64,000 nucleotides of DNA from Salinispora oceanensis (GTDB taxonomy: Bacteria; Actinomycetota; Actinomycetes; Mycobacteriales; Micromonosporaceae). The position numbers and the translations under genes were made by a program. Positions 35,199-43,406 of the stretch are shown one piece after another. The stretch covers positions 4,363,424 to 4,427,423 of the forward strand of contig NZ_KB911579.1 of assembly GCF_000383575.1 (NCBI RefSeq), written 5' to 3'. How positions within the stretch are numbered: the first letter of the stretch is position 1; each line of letters opens with the position of its first letter. The notes beneath the pieces are model-generated. The model worked only from the letters and a program-made list of their open reading frames with translations, was not told where the DNA came from and did no database searches.

Positions 35199-36467
35199 AT
35201 GTCTAGTATTCCTCGGGCGTTGAAGATCGCAATCGCCAGTGCGACGCTGGCTGCCACCGCCTTTGTGGTGCCCACATCCGCTGCCGCGTTACCTACTCAG
35301 ACAGCTGGGGGAAGCTCCTCCGGCGGGCTGGATCGGGGTGAGTTACGCACCGCGCTCGCCGCGGTGCCCGAAGCCGGGGTTCCGGGTGCGCTGGCCGCTG
35401 TGCGCGATGGCCGGCACGACTGGCGCGGCAGTGCCGGCCAGGCGTTCCTGACCAGCTCCCGACCGATGCAGCCGCAGCTGCGGCACCGCATCGGCAGCAT
35501 CACCAAGACGTTCGTCGCCACCACTGTGCTGCAGCTCGTTGACGAGGGCCGGCTGGGCCTCGACGACCCGATCGGGGAGCTGCTGCCGGAGACCGTGCCG
35601 GGTGAGCGTGGCGCCGAAGTCACCGTCAGGATGCTGTTGAACCACACCAGCGGCATCGGCAACTACACCAACGCGATGCTCGACTCGTGGGCGGCGATCG
35701 ACGAGATGCAGGTAACGACGTACGCTCCGGCAGATCTGGTGGCGACGGGCCTGGCCATGCCGCCGACCAACGCGCCCGGGGCGGGGTTCAGCTATTCGAA
35801 CACGAACTACATCCTGGCGGGCCTGCTGATCGAGTCGATCACTGGAAACCCGGCGGCGGCAGAGGTACAGCAACGCATTCTGCGGCCCCTGAAGCTAACG
35901 GGGACGTCGTTTCCTGGGACTGATCCGACTATTCGTGGCCCACACAGTGGTGCCTACTTCGCCCCGTTCGGGGTTCGTGACCTCAGCGAGTTCAACATGA
36001 GCTGGGGGTGGATGGCGGGCGAGATGATTGGGACCACGGCGGACCTGAACACCTTCTTCCGGGCCCTACTCGGCGGTGATCTGCTCAGTCCGGCCATGCT
36101 CGATGAGATGCTCGCCGGGGTGCCAATGCTGCCGGATGCGCCCGATGCCGGTAGCTATGGTCTGGGTATTTACTCGATTCCTACCCCGTGCGGTGAGTTC
36201 TTTGGTCATGACGGTGCGGTTGTCGGTCACCTGACGTTTTCATTGCACAGCCGGGATGGTGGGCGCCAGGTATCGACCGGGATAAACCTCAGTCACTATC
36301 AGATCGGCCTGCCCGAGGCACATCCGATCGACATCGCCTGGCAGTCGTTCCTGCTGACGGCGATGTGCCCGACCAGCGAGACGAGTGGCCGGTCGGCAGC
36401 GGCCGTGCTGCAGCTGCCCAGCGTGACCCGGATGCCGGGCAATGACGCGGCGGTTGCGGGGCCCTGA
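35199..36467 (+). CDS. Secreted serine hydrolase (beta-lactamase/D-Ala-D-Ala carboxypeptidase family, S12)
   Basis: A 422-residue exported protein with a signal peptide (LAATAFVVPTSAAAL). Catalytic motifs are SxxK in GSITKTFVATTVLQL, YxN in FSYSNTNYILAGLL and HxG-type FGHDGAVVGH. The family includes class C beta-lactamases, carboxypeptidases and esterases; the sequence does not separate them. It is a single gene with a leaderless-type promoter and a downstream hairpin. Confidence 0.87.
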   Translation: MSSIPRALKIAIASATLAATAFVVPTSAAALPTQTAGGSSSGGLDRGELRTALAAVPEAGVPGALAAVRDGRHDWRGSAGQAFLTSSRPMQPQLRHRIGSITKTFVATTVLQLVDEGRLGLDDPIGELLPETVPGERGAEVTVRMLLNHTSGIGNYTNAMLDSWAAIDEMQVTTYAPADLVATGLAMPPTNAPGAGFSYSNTNYILAGLLIESITGNPAAAEVQQRILRPLKLTGTSFPGTDPTIRGPHSGAYFAPFGVRDLSEFNMSWGWMAGEMIGTTADLNTFFRALLGGDLLSPAMLDEMLAGVPMLPDAPDAGSYGLGIYSIPTPCGEFFGHDGAVVGHLTFSLHSRDGGRQVSTGINLSHYQIGLPEAHPIDIAWQSFLLTAMCPTSETSGRSAAAVLQLPSVTRMPGNDAAVAGP

Positions 36468-36479
36468 TTTCACGCAGGG

Positions 36480-36513
36480 GCGAGGCCGACTCTCCGATGG
36501 CAGGCGGCCTCGC
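36480..36513 (+). terminator. Hairpin after the serine hydrolase
   Basis: A 9-bp perfect stem (36480-36488 with 36505-36513) with a 16-base loop starts 13 bases past the stop. Confidence 0.5.
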
Positions 36514-36760
36514 TGCTGCGAGAGTGCGGAGGACGTCCCTGATTCGGGCGGCACGACAGTCGGAGCTCGGCGATCTGGCGCGGCTTGAGGTCCAGGCTGG
36601 CCGGCTCTTCCATACGGTTGGCAGGTCAGAAATAGCTGATCATGCCGTGGATCGACAGGCCCTGCGGCGAAGTCAGCGGCAGGGGCTGATCTGGGGTCGG
36701 TGGGTGGCGGGCCGCGAGGTCGCGGCGGTGCCGGTGGTACGACTGGGGCTGGGCAGCGGC
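36497..36760 (+). pseudogene. GNAT acetyltransferase N-terminal fragment
   Basis: The frame begins LIRAARQSELGDLARLEVQA, then GRLFHTVGRSEIADH, the usual first helix region of GNAT enzymes. It never reaches the acetyl-CoA binding motif and then runs into low-complexity Arg/Ser sequence antisense to the next gene. This appears to be the stump of a deleted gene. Confidence 0.55.
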
Positions 36761-36815
36761 GTACCCGCCGCTGCCCAAGCGCTGGAGGACTGCTGTCTGC
36801 CCCAGGCCGTACGTG

Positions 36816-37778
36816 TCAGATGTCGGCCGCGACCGGGTAGTGGTCGGCGTAGTCGGTGTAGCAGTAGCGGACGAACCAGCTGGTCACGCACCACTTCGGT
36901 GCCTCGACGGCTAACGTCTCGTTGTCGCCGGCACCGTTCCTTACGTGGCCGTTGCGTTGCAGGATGTAGTCGAGTTGCTGGCGGCTGTCCCGGTCGTCGT
37001 TGTAGTCGGCCATGTCGTTGCGCTGTGCGTCCCACGAGTACGGATGGCCGGTGAACGCGGCATCGCTGACATCGAGCCGGGCCAGCATGCTGTCGTACTC
37101 GGTGGAGTAGCGGTCAACGTTGAGATCACCGGCGACGATGACTTGTTCGTCCGCGGGGATTTGGCGAGCGTCCAGGAAGGCGTCGAGCTCGTCGAACTGG
37201 GCTGCCCGTACCTGGGCCCCGGTGCCGTCGGCGCAGCCGGTGTCGGCCGCCTGCGCATGAGTGCCCACCACGTGTACGGGTTCCTCGTTGACGTTGAGCT
37301 GCGCGTAGACGAAGCCCTTGTTGGAAAACCAGTCTGCGCCGCAGCCGTCCGCATAGACGTACTGGATTTCTTCCACGATGGGCCACCGGCTCAGGACGGT
37401 CACTCCACCATCCTCCGGGGTCGCGCTGGAGTATGAGCCCAGAGTGGCGTCCCAGCCGGACCTCGACCGGCCGAGAACTGGGGTTTGGTAGGGGTACTCC
37501 GCAGCAAGCTGGTCTTTGAGCTGGTCGGATGCCTCATTGTCGAACAGTTCCTGCAGGATGACGACATCCTGGCCGGTGATGTAGTCGGCCTCGGCGATCA
37601 GGTTGGCGCGCGTGACCTGCCCCCAGTTCGGGAAGAGTAGCTGGGGCAGGAACATGACGTTGTGGGTCAGGACCTGCAGCGGTGCCGGGGCGGCGGCGGC
37701 AGGGGCGATGGGGGTGAGCAACCCGGTCGCGGTGAGAGCAAGGGCGAGCAGCAGACTCAGCGGTCTCTTCATGAGCAT
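36816..37778 (-). CDS. Secreted sphingomyelinase C-like phosphodiesterase
   Basis: A 320-residue exported enzyme of the endonuclease/exonuclease/phosphatase fold. The signal peptide is LLLALALTATGLLTPIAPAAA. Catalytic elements are LTHNVMFLPQL, the metal-binding Glu in LQELFDN, GTHAQA, GDLNVDRYSTEYDSM and the C-terminal YADHYPVAADI. The pattern and length match bacterial sphingomyelinase C. Four late Cys residues may pair. Starts at 37778 and 37772 (both ATG) are possible. Confidence 0.85.
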   Translation of the reverse strand: MLMKRPLSLLLALALTATGLLTPIAPAAAAPAPLQVLTHNVMFLPQLLFPNWGQVTRANLIAEADYITGQDVVILQELFDNEASDQLKDQLAAEYPYQTPVLGRSRSGWDATLGSYSSATPEDGGVTVLSRWPIVEEIQYVYADGCGADWFSNKGFVYAQLNVNEEPVHVVGTHAQAADTGCADGTGAQVRAAQFDELDAFLDARQIPADEQVIVAGDLNVDRYSTEYDSMLARLDVSDAAFTGHPYSWDAQRNDMADYNDDRDSRQQLDYILQRNGHVRNGAGDNETLAVEAPKWCVTSWFVRYCYTDYADHYPVAADI

Positions 37779-37874
37779 CGATGGTGGCTGTTGTGGTCAG
37801 CCGAATTCAATTACTCGAGGATGTTCAATGGATGAACATGTTCACCGTCGTGCGGCTACTGGCCTGGGCTGGGA

Positions 37875-38786
37875 TCAGCGATATCCGGTGGTGTCGGCGG
37901 GCTTGCCGACGTCCTGCACCTCGACCAGGTATCGCCAGGCATCGGGCTGACTCCCATCAAGGTCGGTGAAACCGTAGACCTTCGCCAGTTCCCCGCTGGA
38001 GAGCGACCTGCCATGCCATCGGGAGGCCTCCGGGTCCTGTGCCAGGGCCGCCACGGCGCGGCCAACATAGGCCGGGCTCTCGGAGATCGCGAAGTGGGGC
38101 TCGACCGCGAGGGCGTCGCGCCAGTTCTGCTCGGTCACCCCGAAGCTGTCCAGCATGTCCTCGGACCGCAACCATCCGGGCGTGAGTAGCACCGATGTCG
38201 TGTCATGCGATCGGAGTTCGTGCGCCAGTGCGAACGCCATCCGGCTCACGGCGCCCTTGGCGAGATCGTAGAAGAACGAGTTGCGGTAGGTGGCCGCGTT
38301 GTACTCGTCTGTCCCGTCGGTCATCTCGACGACCAGTCCGCCCGGGTTCCGGATGAGCAGGGGCAGCGCGAAGTGACTGGTGACGGCGTGGGTCTCCACG
38401 GCGAGACGCAGCGTGTGTAGCCCGGCGTCCAGGTCTGACTCCCAGACCGTCTTGTTCCACTCCACCTGGGAGGTGCCCCAGATGTCATTGACGAGTATGT
38501 GGAGGGCGCCCTGCTCGGACTCGATCCGGGCGATCAGCGCGCGTACCTCGGCGGGGACCAGGTGGTCGACCCGCACCGCGATGCCGACCCCGCCAGCGGC
38601 GCTGACCAACTCGGCGGTTTCCTCAATGGTCTCCGGCCGGTTCATCTCCGATCGTTGGGCGCGGGTTGATCTGCCGGTGACGTAGACGGTAGCCCCGGCC
38701 GCTCCGAGCTGGATGGCGGTTCCTCGCCCGGCGCCTCGGGTCCCTCCGGCGACGAGCGCCACCTTGCCGGTCAACTGCTTGGCCAT
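37875..38786 (-). CDS. Short-chain dehydrogenase/reductase
   Basis: A 303-residue SDR. The nucleotide motif is GGTRGAGRG with VYVTGRS, and the catalytic Tyr-Lys pair is in FFYDLAKGAV. The usual NNAG-like segment is VNDIWG, which suggests the divergent group seen in many actinobacterial SDRs. The substrate is unknown. A TAGGGT element seven bases before the ATG could allow leaderless transcription, although no -35 box supports it. Confidence 0.83.
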   Translation of the reverse strand: MAKQLTGKVALVAGGTRGAGRGTAIQLGAAGATVYVTGRSTRAQRSEMNRPETIEETAELVSAAGGVGIAVRVDHLVPAEVRALIARIESEQGALHILVNDIWGTSQVEWNKTVWESDLDAGLHTLRLAVETHAVTSHFALPLLIRNPGGLVVEMTDGTDEYNAATYRNSFFYDLAKGAVSRMAFALAHELRSHDTTSVLLTPGWLRSEDMLDSFGVTEQNWRDALAVEPHFAISESPAYVGRAVAALAQDPEASRWHGRSLSSGELAKVYGFTDLDGSQPDAWRYLVEVQDVGKPADTTGYR

Positions 38787-38796
38787 GCGCCGTACC

Positions 38797-39528
38797 CTAG
38801 CGGCGAGCCGTGGCTCCCCGCGTGGCTTTTTTCCGGCCCAGGTAGTAGGTCCGCTGCTCCTGGTCTAGGTGTTCGATGGCGGCACGTAGTAGCGTCCGGG
38901 GCATGGTGGCCGCGTGCCGGTCGAGGAACTCGAGCAGCCGCGTCCGGTCCTGGTCCCCGGCGCTGCGCAACAGCCAACCGGTGGCCTTGTGGATCAGATC
39001 ATGTGGATCAGCGACGAACATCTCGGCGATCCGGAACGTGTCGTCGAGGTCGCCGACGCGTACGAACGCCATGGTGCTGACGATGGCGGTTCGTCGCTGC
39101 CACGGGTCGTTCGAGCGGGCCAACTCGTACAGCACGTCGCGGGGCTTGTCGACCAGATGGGCCCCCACCACGTTCGCGGCACCGAGGTCGACCAGGTCCC
39201 AGTTGTCGATCCGGTCATGCCGGCGCAGGTAGAGGTCGTACAGCTCCGCCCGGCGGGCGTCGGTGGTCTTCTTCCGCGTGGCCTGCTTAGACATGATGCT
39301 GACCGCGCCGGCGCGTACCTCGTGGATCGGGCTGTCGAGTAGGAGTTCGATCTCGCTGGGCGCCAGGTCGATGAATTCCTTGGCCAGCGCGAATACCTGA
39401 CCCATTCGGACGCCCAGGAACGTGTCGCCCTCGGCGTGCCTGAAGTAGCGCTGGATCTTGCGGAGCTCCTCATCCGACTGGTGCGTCTGCAACTTTTCGA
39501 GGAACTGCTCGGCGCTGACATCCGTCAT
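38797..39528 (-). CDS. DNA alkylation repair (AlkD-like) HEAT-repeat protein
   Basis: A 243-residue helical protein of the AlkD/AlkC-like family. Typical segments are FLGVRMGQVFALAKEF, IHEVRAGAVSIM, NWDLVDLGAANVVG and DLIHKATGWLLRSAG. AlkD proteins remove N3- and N7-alkylated bases with Trp and Asp residues of the kind seen in NWDLVD. ATG 39528 has GGAGGGG just upstream. It is separated from the SDR by only 10 bases. Confidence 0.83.
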   Translation of the reverse strand: MTDVSAEQFLEKLQTHQSDEELRKIQRYFRHAEGDTFLGVRMGQVFALAKEFIDLAPSEIELLLDSPIHEVRAGAVSIMSKQATRKKTTDARRAELYDLYLRRHDRIDNWDLVDLGAANVVGAHLVDKPRDVLYELARSNDPWQRRTAIVSTMAFVRVGDLDDTFRIAEMFVADPHDLIHKATGWLLRSAGDQDRTRLLEFLDRHAATMPRTLLRAAIEHLDQEQRTYYLGRKKATRGATARR

Positions 39529-39715
39529 GGTGGCCCCTCCGATCGATAGGCGATCGTACCGATCTCCTGAGCCGCCCAGTGCCGCTCGACCACGCGTGTC
39601 CCGGGGAGCCGAACCGCCGCGCACCGGTAGAACGGGCGCGTAGGGCGGGCGGCCGGTCAGCTCGCGTCACCTCGCCGGAGCACCCTTCACCTGCGAAGAC
39701 ATGCCGGGGTCGGGC

Positions 39716-39744
39716 TTGACAGGGCAGCAGTCGAAGGATATAAC
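39716..39744 (+). promoter_or_regulatory. Consensus sigma-70-type promoter of the arsR-like gene
   Basis: TTGACA (39716-39721) and TATAAC (39739-39744) are separated by exactly 17 bases. The ATG follows nine bases after the -10 box, so the leader is very short or absent. Confidence 0.75.
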
Positions 39745-39771
39745 CAACTCGTTATGAAACAAACTGGTTAT
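39740..39771 (+). promoter_or_regulatory. Tandem operator overlapping promoter and start codon
   Basis: AACCAACTCGTTAT (39742-39755) is repeated as AACAAACTGGTTAT (39758-39771), 16 bases apart with two mismatches. The outer arms ATAACCA and TGGTTAT are inverted. They cover the -10 box and the start codon, as expected for autorepression by the ArsR-type product. Confidence 0.6.
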
Positions 39772-40149
39772 GCGCTCGATGAGCCCGAGCGTCTCGATGC
39801 CACCTTCGCGGCCTTGGCAGACCCGACTCGGCGAGCGATCCTCGCCCGGCTCGCGCAGGGTGACGCGACGGTGAAGGAGATCGCCGCCCCGTTCCCGGTG
39901 AGTCAACCGGCGATCTCCCGGCACCTGAAGGTCCTGGAGAGCGCGGGGTTGATTTCCCGCGAACGTGTCGCCCAACGTCGGCCGTGTCACCTTGAGGGGC
40001 GCCAGCTCAGGTTGGTCGTGGACTGGCTGGAGAACTACCGCGGCTACTGGGCGGAGGCGTACGGGCGCCTGGACGAACTCCTCGACGAACTCCAGGCCGG
40101 TGACGATGCCCGCCAGTCGAGCGGCGGCCGGGAGGGGCAGGGAATATGA
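39754..40149 (+). CDS. ArsR-family transcriptional regulator
   Basis: A 131-residue winged-helix repressor: FAALADPTRRAILARLAQG, TVKEIAAPFPVSQPAISRHL, KVLESAGLISRERVAQRRP. The metal-binding Cys motif of classical ArsR is absent. This fits the subgroup that sits beside SRPBCC proteins, and the next gene is one. The stop overlaps the next start as ATGA. Confidence 0.87.
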   Translation: MKQTGYALDEPERLDATFAALADPTRRAILARLAQGDATVKEIAAPFPVSQPAISRHLKVLESAGLISRERVAQRRPCHLEGRQLRLVVDWLENYRGYWAEAYGRLDELLDELQAGDDARQSSGGREGQGI

Positions 40150-40622
40150 CGGCGAAGACGCTGCGGGTGACCACACCGGCACCGACTGACATCGTTTTGA
40201 CCCGGGCGTTCAACGCGCCGCGGCACCTCGTGTTCGATGCTTTGACCAAGCCCGAGTTGCTCAGGCGGTGGTTCGGCGCTCGCGGTTGGCGCCTGGTCGA
40301 GTGCGAGGTTGAGCTACGGGTCGGTGGGAGCTGGCGCTTCGTCTCGGTGGGGCCGGATGGCCTGAAGATGGGCCAGGGTGGGGTGTACCGCGAGGTCCAG
40401 GCGCCGGACCGGCTCGTCTATACCGAGTCCTACGACGACCAGTGGGTGCCGGGCGAGTCCCTCGTCACCACCGTCCTCTCCGAACGCGCCGGGTTGACCA
40501 CGCTCCAGACCACGCTGCGCTACTCGTCGCCAGAGGTGCGCGATCTGGTGCTGGCCACGCCGATGGAGCGGGGCGTGGGGGAGAGCTACGACCGGCTCGA
40601 CGAGGTGTTCGCGTCGCGATGA
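40146..40622 (+). CDS. SRPBCC/AHSA1-family protein
   Basis: A 158-residue START-like fold protein with the family pattern TRAFNAPRHLVFDALTKPEL, LLRRWFGARGW and GGVYREVQAPDRLVYTE. Such proteins bind hydrophobic ligands. With the preceding ArsR-type regulator it forms a common two-gene unit of unknown physiological role. Confidence 0.85.
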   Translation: MTAKTLRVTTPAPTDIVLTRAFNAPRHLVFDALTKPELLRRWFGARGWRLVECEVELRVGGSWRFVSVGPDGLKMGQGGVYREVQAPDRLVYTESYDDQWVPGESLVTTVLSERAGLTTLQTTLRYSSPEVRDLVLATPMERGVGESYDRLDEVFASR

Positions 40623-40710
40623 TCCGGGCCCGGGGGAGCCAACAAGAATATGTCGGCGGCCGGAGAGCGTGTCCGCCATGCAAGGAGTAGTGCGAGCGAG
40701 AGCGGAAAAA

Positions 40711-41124
40711 ATGAACTGGACGCTGGAAGTGGTGCTGGTGCCGGTAGCGGACGTGGACCGCGCCAAGGATTTCTTCACCGAAAAGTTGGGTTTCCACCTG
40801 GATTTCGATTCTCGCGGCGACAGCGAGTTCGGTCCGGTGCAGCTGACCCCACCGGGTTCCGGGTGCTCGATCATCATCGGGAAGGGCATCAGTTCGATGG
40901 AGCCGGGCTCGCTGAAGGGGGTGCAGTTCGTGGTCGCGGACGTGCGGAAGGCCCGTCAACAGCTGGTGGAGCGGGGGGTCGAGGTCAGCGAGGTCCGAGT
41001 GGCCGGGCCGGAGGGCTTTCGCCCGGCCCGGGACGGCGACAGCCTGGACAATGTCGGCTTCATCGTTTTCGACGATCCGGACGGCAACCACTGGACAGTG
41101 CAACAGATCTCGTCCCGCGGATAG
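40711..41124 (+). CDS. VOC/glyoxalase-fold protein
   Basis: A 137-residue VOC-superfamily protein: LVPVADVDRAKDFFTEKLGF, FVVADVRKARQQLVERGV and FIVFDDPDGNHWTVQQI. ATG 40711 is chosen because the fold begins there, with a weak GCGGAAA upstream. GTG codons at 40690 and 40669 would extend it. The substrate is unknown. Confidence 0.8.
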   Translation: MNWTLEVVLVPVADVDRAKDFFTEKLGFHLDFDSRGDSEFGPVQLTPPGSGCSIIIGKGISSMEPGSLKGVQFVVADVRKARQQLVERGVEVSEVRVAGPEGFRPARDGDSLDNVGFIVFDDPDGNHWTVQQISSRG

Positions 41125-41178
41125 TGCGGTGGGGCGTGGGCGGTTCAAGTTGGGGCCCGGGCCTGGCATCGTAGAGCC

Positions 41179-41469
41179 ATGTGTCGGAACATTCGCGTGC
41201 TCCACAACTTTGAACCGCCCGCCACCGACGACGAGATCGAGGCCGCCGCGATCCAGTACGTGCGCAAGGTCAGTGGTGCGACCAGACCATCTGCGGCCAA
41301 CGAGGAGACGTTCAACGAAGCCGTTCGGGCGGTCGCCGCGGCCACGCAGACCCTCCTGGGTGACCTGGTGACGAAGGCGCCGCCCCGGGACCGCGCAGTG
41401 GAGGCCGCGAAGGCCAAGGCGCGTGCCGCCGAGCGGTACGGGGACCGCGCAGCAGCGGGGCGGGGCTGA
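41179..41469 (+). CDS. DUF2277-family small protein
   Basis: A 96-residue protein with the family signature MCRNIRVLHNFEPPATDDEI, then AAAIQYVRKVSG and TKAPPRDRAVEAAKAKARAA. No ribosome-binding site is seen. CATCGT lies six bases before the ATG and may be a leaderless -10 box. The function is unknown in the literature I can recall. Confidence 0.83.
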   Translation: MCRNIRVLHNFEPPATDDEIEAAAIQYVRKVSGATRPSAANEETFNEAVRAVAAATQTLLGDLVTKAPPRDRAVEAAKAKARAAERYGDRAAAGRG

Positions 41470-41480
41470 CCGGGCCGTGG

Positions 41481-42335
41481 TCAGGCCGAGTCGTCACCTG
41501 TCTGTTCAGCGGAGAGCCGGTCGAGGATCGGTAGGAGCTGCGCCTCCTCGTAGTCGAGATGCGCCTCGACCGCGGCGGTGAGCCGGTTGACCTCGGTCCG
41601 CACGCTCGTCCGGTCCACGTCGGCTGACCCGACCACCTGCTGCAGTTGCTGGAGCAGCGCGTCCAAGGCCGCGTGTTCCTCCCGCAGCCGCCGCACCGTA
41701 TCGGCGAGCTCGGGATGGTGCTGGGCAACCACCGGGAGCAGTTGGTCGTCCTCGCTGCGATGGTGATGACCGAGGCCGCCGCAGAGGGCGAGGCAGTTGA
41801 TGCGCAGCTGCGCACCGAGGCTGCTCCCCGGCCGTGCCAGCTCGCTGCGGATGACCGCCAACTCGCGGCGGAAGGCGTCGTGAATCAGCTTCAGGCCACT
41901 GCTCCAGGTGGCCCCGACCGGCCGGCCGCGGAGCGGGTTCAGCGCCACAACCGGTGGCGGTTCCGGGGCGAGGGAACGCTTCCGCCGCAGTACGGGGTCC
42001 AGCTCCGCCGCCCGGTCGAGCGCGGCGTCCCGTTCGCCCTCCTCGAGCAGCACCGCGTGGGCCTCGATCGTGAAGGCGTCGTTCTCCAGGGTCACCTGCG
42101 GCTCGGCGAGCAGGTCGTCGTACCAGTCCGGCCTGGTGCGACTTCCGTCGGGCAGCGCGACGACCAGGATATGTCGGTCTTCGCCGAGGAAGAACTCCAC
42201 CCAGGTGGTACGCGGTGCCCCGGTTTCTCGGTGTGCGGTGGTGAGCAGAATGTTCCGCCGGTCTTCGGGAGTCTTCGAGCTCTGTCCCTGCGGGGCGTGG
42301 AAATCCTTGATCTGGGTAGCGTGGTCGGACGGCAA
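41481..42335 (-). CDS. Fusion of nitroreductase/deazaflavin-like domain and hemerythrin domain
   Basis: A 284-residue protein. Residues 1-110 resemble the F420-dependent DDN-type family (LLTTAHRETGAPRTTWVEFF, RPDWYDDLLAEPQVTLE). Residues 125-284 are a hemerythrin four-helix bundle, with iron ligands in LIHDAFRREL, GLGHHHRSEDDQLLP, LREEHAALDALL and AHLDYEEAQLLP. TTG 42335 is chosen because GGAG lies eight bases upstream; longer versions have no homology. It could couple flavin chemistry to oxygen or nitric-oxide sensing. The function is inferred only. Confidence 0.78.
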   Translation of the reverse strand: MPSDHATQIKDFHAPQGQSSKTPEDRRNILLTTAHRETGAPRTTWVEFFLGEDRHILVVALPDGSRTRPDWYDDLLAEPQVTLENDAFTIEAHAVLLEEGERDAALDRAAELDPVLRRKRSLAPEPPPVVALNPLRGRPVGATWSSGLKLIHDAFRRELAVIRSELARPGSSLGAQLRINCLALCGGLGHHHRSEDDQLLPVVAQHHPELADTVRRLREEHAALDALLQQLQQVVGSADVDRTSVRTEVNRLTAAVEAHLDYEEAQLLPILDRLSAEQTGDDSA

Positions 42336-42905
42336 AGCGTGTACTCCATTCCTTGGGTGGGTGTCGTTCTTGTCAGCGGCTACCAGCGCAGCCTGAGCCG
42401 ATGGCGGCTGGCCAACGAAACGGTGTGGGCACCACAAATCACCGGCTGGGGCCGGATGCGCTTGCGGAAGTAGCGCGGCGAGAGGTGGGGAAAAGAAAAG
42501 CGCAGGCGACAGCAAGCAGAAGTGCGGTTGCTGTGCTGGCAAATAGCTGATCCGGAGGGTGGGGCTCGGCCCCGCCGGGCGATCACGCCCCGGCCGGGAA
42601 CCCTATTCGCTTCTGGCGTGTAGCCGACCCGGCAGTCATAGCGCGACGATAGCATAGGTGAATATCTGGGTCTCACCCAAAGCTGCCAGCTCTGCCCGGA
42701 ATGCCGGCTCTACCGGGTCGGTTGGGTCTACCGGCTCGGTGGGCCACGTGGCCGCTGCGGCCGCTCGCCGCGCGGGTAGCGGGTAGCGGGTAGCAGGCAG
42801 CAGGCGATGGCCGAACGTCAGGATCCGCTGGTCGAGGTGAGGTGCCCGGGCACCCGAATCAGGGGACCATGCAACATTTCCAGGGGGATGCGGGGTAGTC
42901 ATAGT
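42336..42905. other. Non-coding stretch with short tandem repeats
   Basis: About 570 bases without a credible gene. It contains an imperfect 18-base tandem pair (42709-42726 and 42727-42744) and three copies of GCGGGTA (42772-42792). It separates the hemerythrin fusion from the sigma factor and presumably holds both promoters. Confidence 0.5.
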
Positions 42906-43406
42906 GTGAAGGTGCCTGCACTCCCGCCGGACGGGTCCGGGTTCGACGCGTTCGTGCGACAGAGCGCCGCCGGGCTGCTGCGCTTGGGCAACATTCTGAC
43001 GCTGGACCGAGCCGCCGCGGAAGATCTCGCCCAGGAGACCCTGATCCGCGTCGGACTGGCCTGGTCACGGGTACGCGCGGACGGAAATCCGGTTGGCTAT
43101 GCCCAGCGCACCATGACCAACCTCTTCCTCAACGAACGCCGACGTCGCCGGCCGACGCCGACCGACACCATCCCGGAAACCGGGTACGAGGACACCGCAC
43201 TGGCCGCGGTGGAGTCGACCGCCGGGGTTCGGCGGATCCTCGCGAGCCTGCCACCGAAGCAGCGGGCGGCGATCGCCTTACGTTATGTCGCCGACCTGCC
43301 GGACGACGAGATCGGTCGCCTCCTGAACTGCACCCCGGCGACGGTGCGGTCGCAACTCTCCCGAGGCTTGTCCCGCCTCCGTACGACGCTGACAGCAGAA
43401 GGGTGA
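42906..43406 (+). CDS. SigE-family ECF RNA polymerase sigma factor
   Basis: A 166-residue sigma factor. Region 2 is FVRQSAAGLLRLGNILTL and AAEDLAQETLIRVGLAWSRV; region 4 is LASLPPKQRAAIALRYVADL, DDEIGRLLNCTPATVRSQLS. The pattern is that of actinobacterial SigE-family factors. GTG 42906 begins the conserved part; an ATG at 42888 is possible but has its purine-rich site too close. It overlaps the next gene as GTGA. Confidence 0.85.
   Translation: MKVPALPPDGSGFDAFVRQSAAGLLRLGNILTLDRAAAEDLAQETLIRVGLAWSRVRADGNPVGYAQRTMTNLFLNERRRRRPTPTDTIPETGYEDTALAAVESTAGVRRILASLPPKQRAAIALRYVADLPDDEIGRLLNCTPATVRSQLSRGLSRLRTTLTAEG

Noticed and set aside
42709..42792. Short tandem repeats as a CRISPR or origin
   Set aside because: Units are 7 and 18 bases with two or three copies and no spacers, so neither a CRISPR array nor an iteron cluster is supported.
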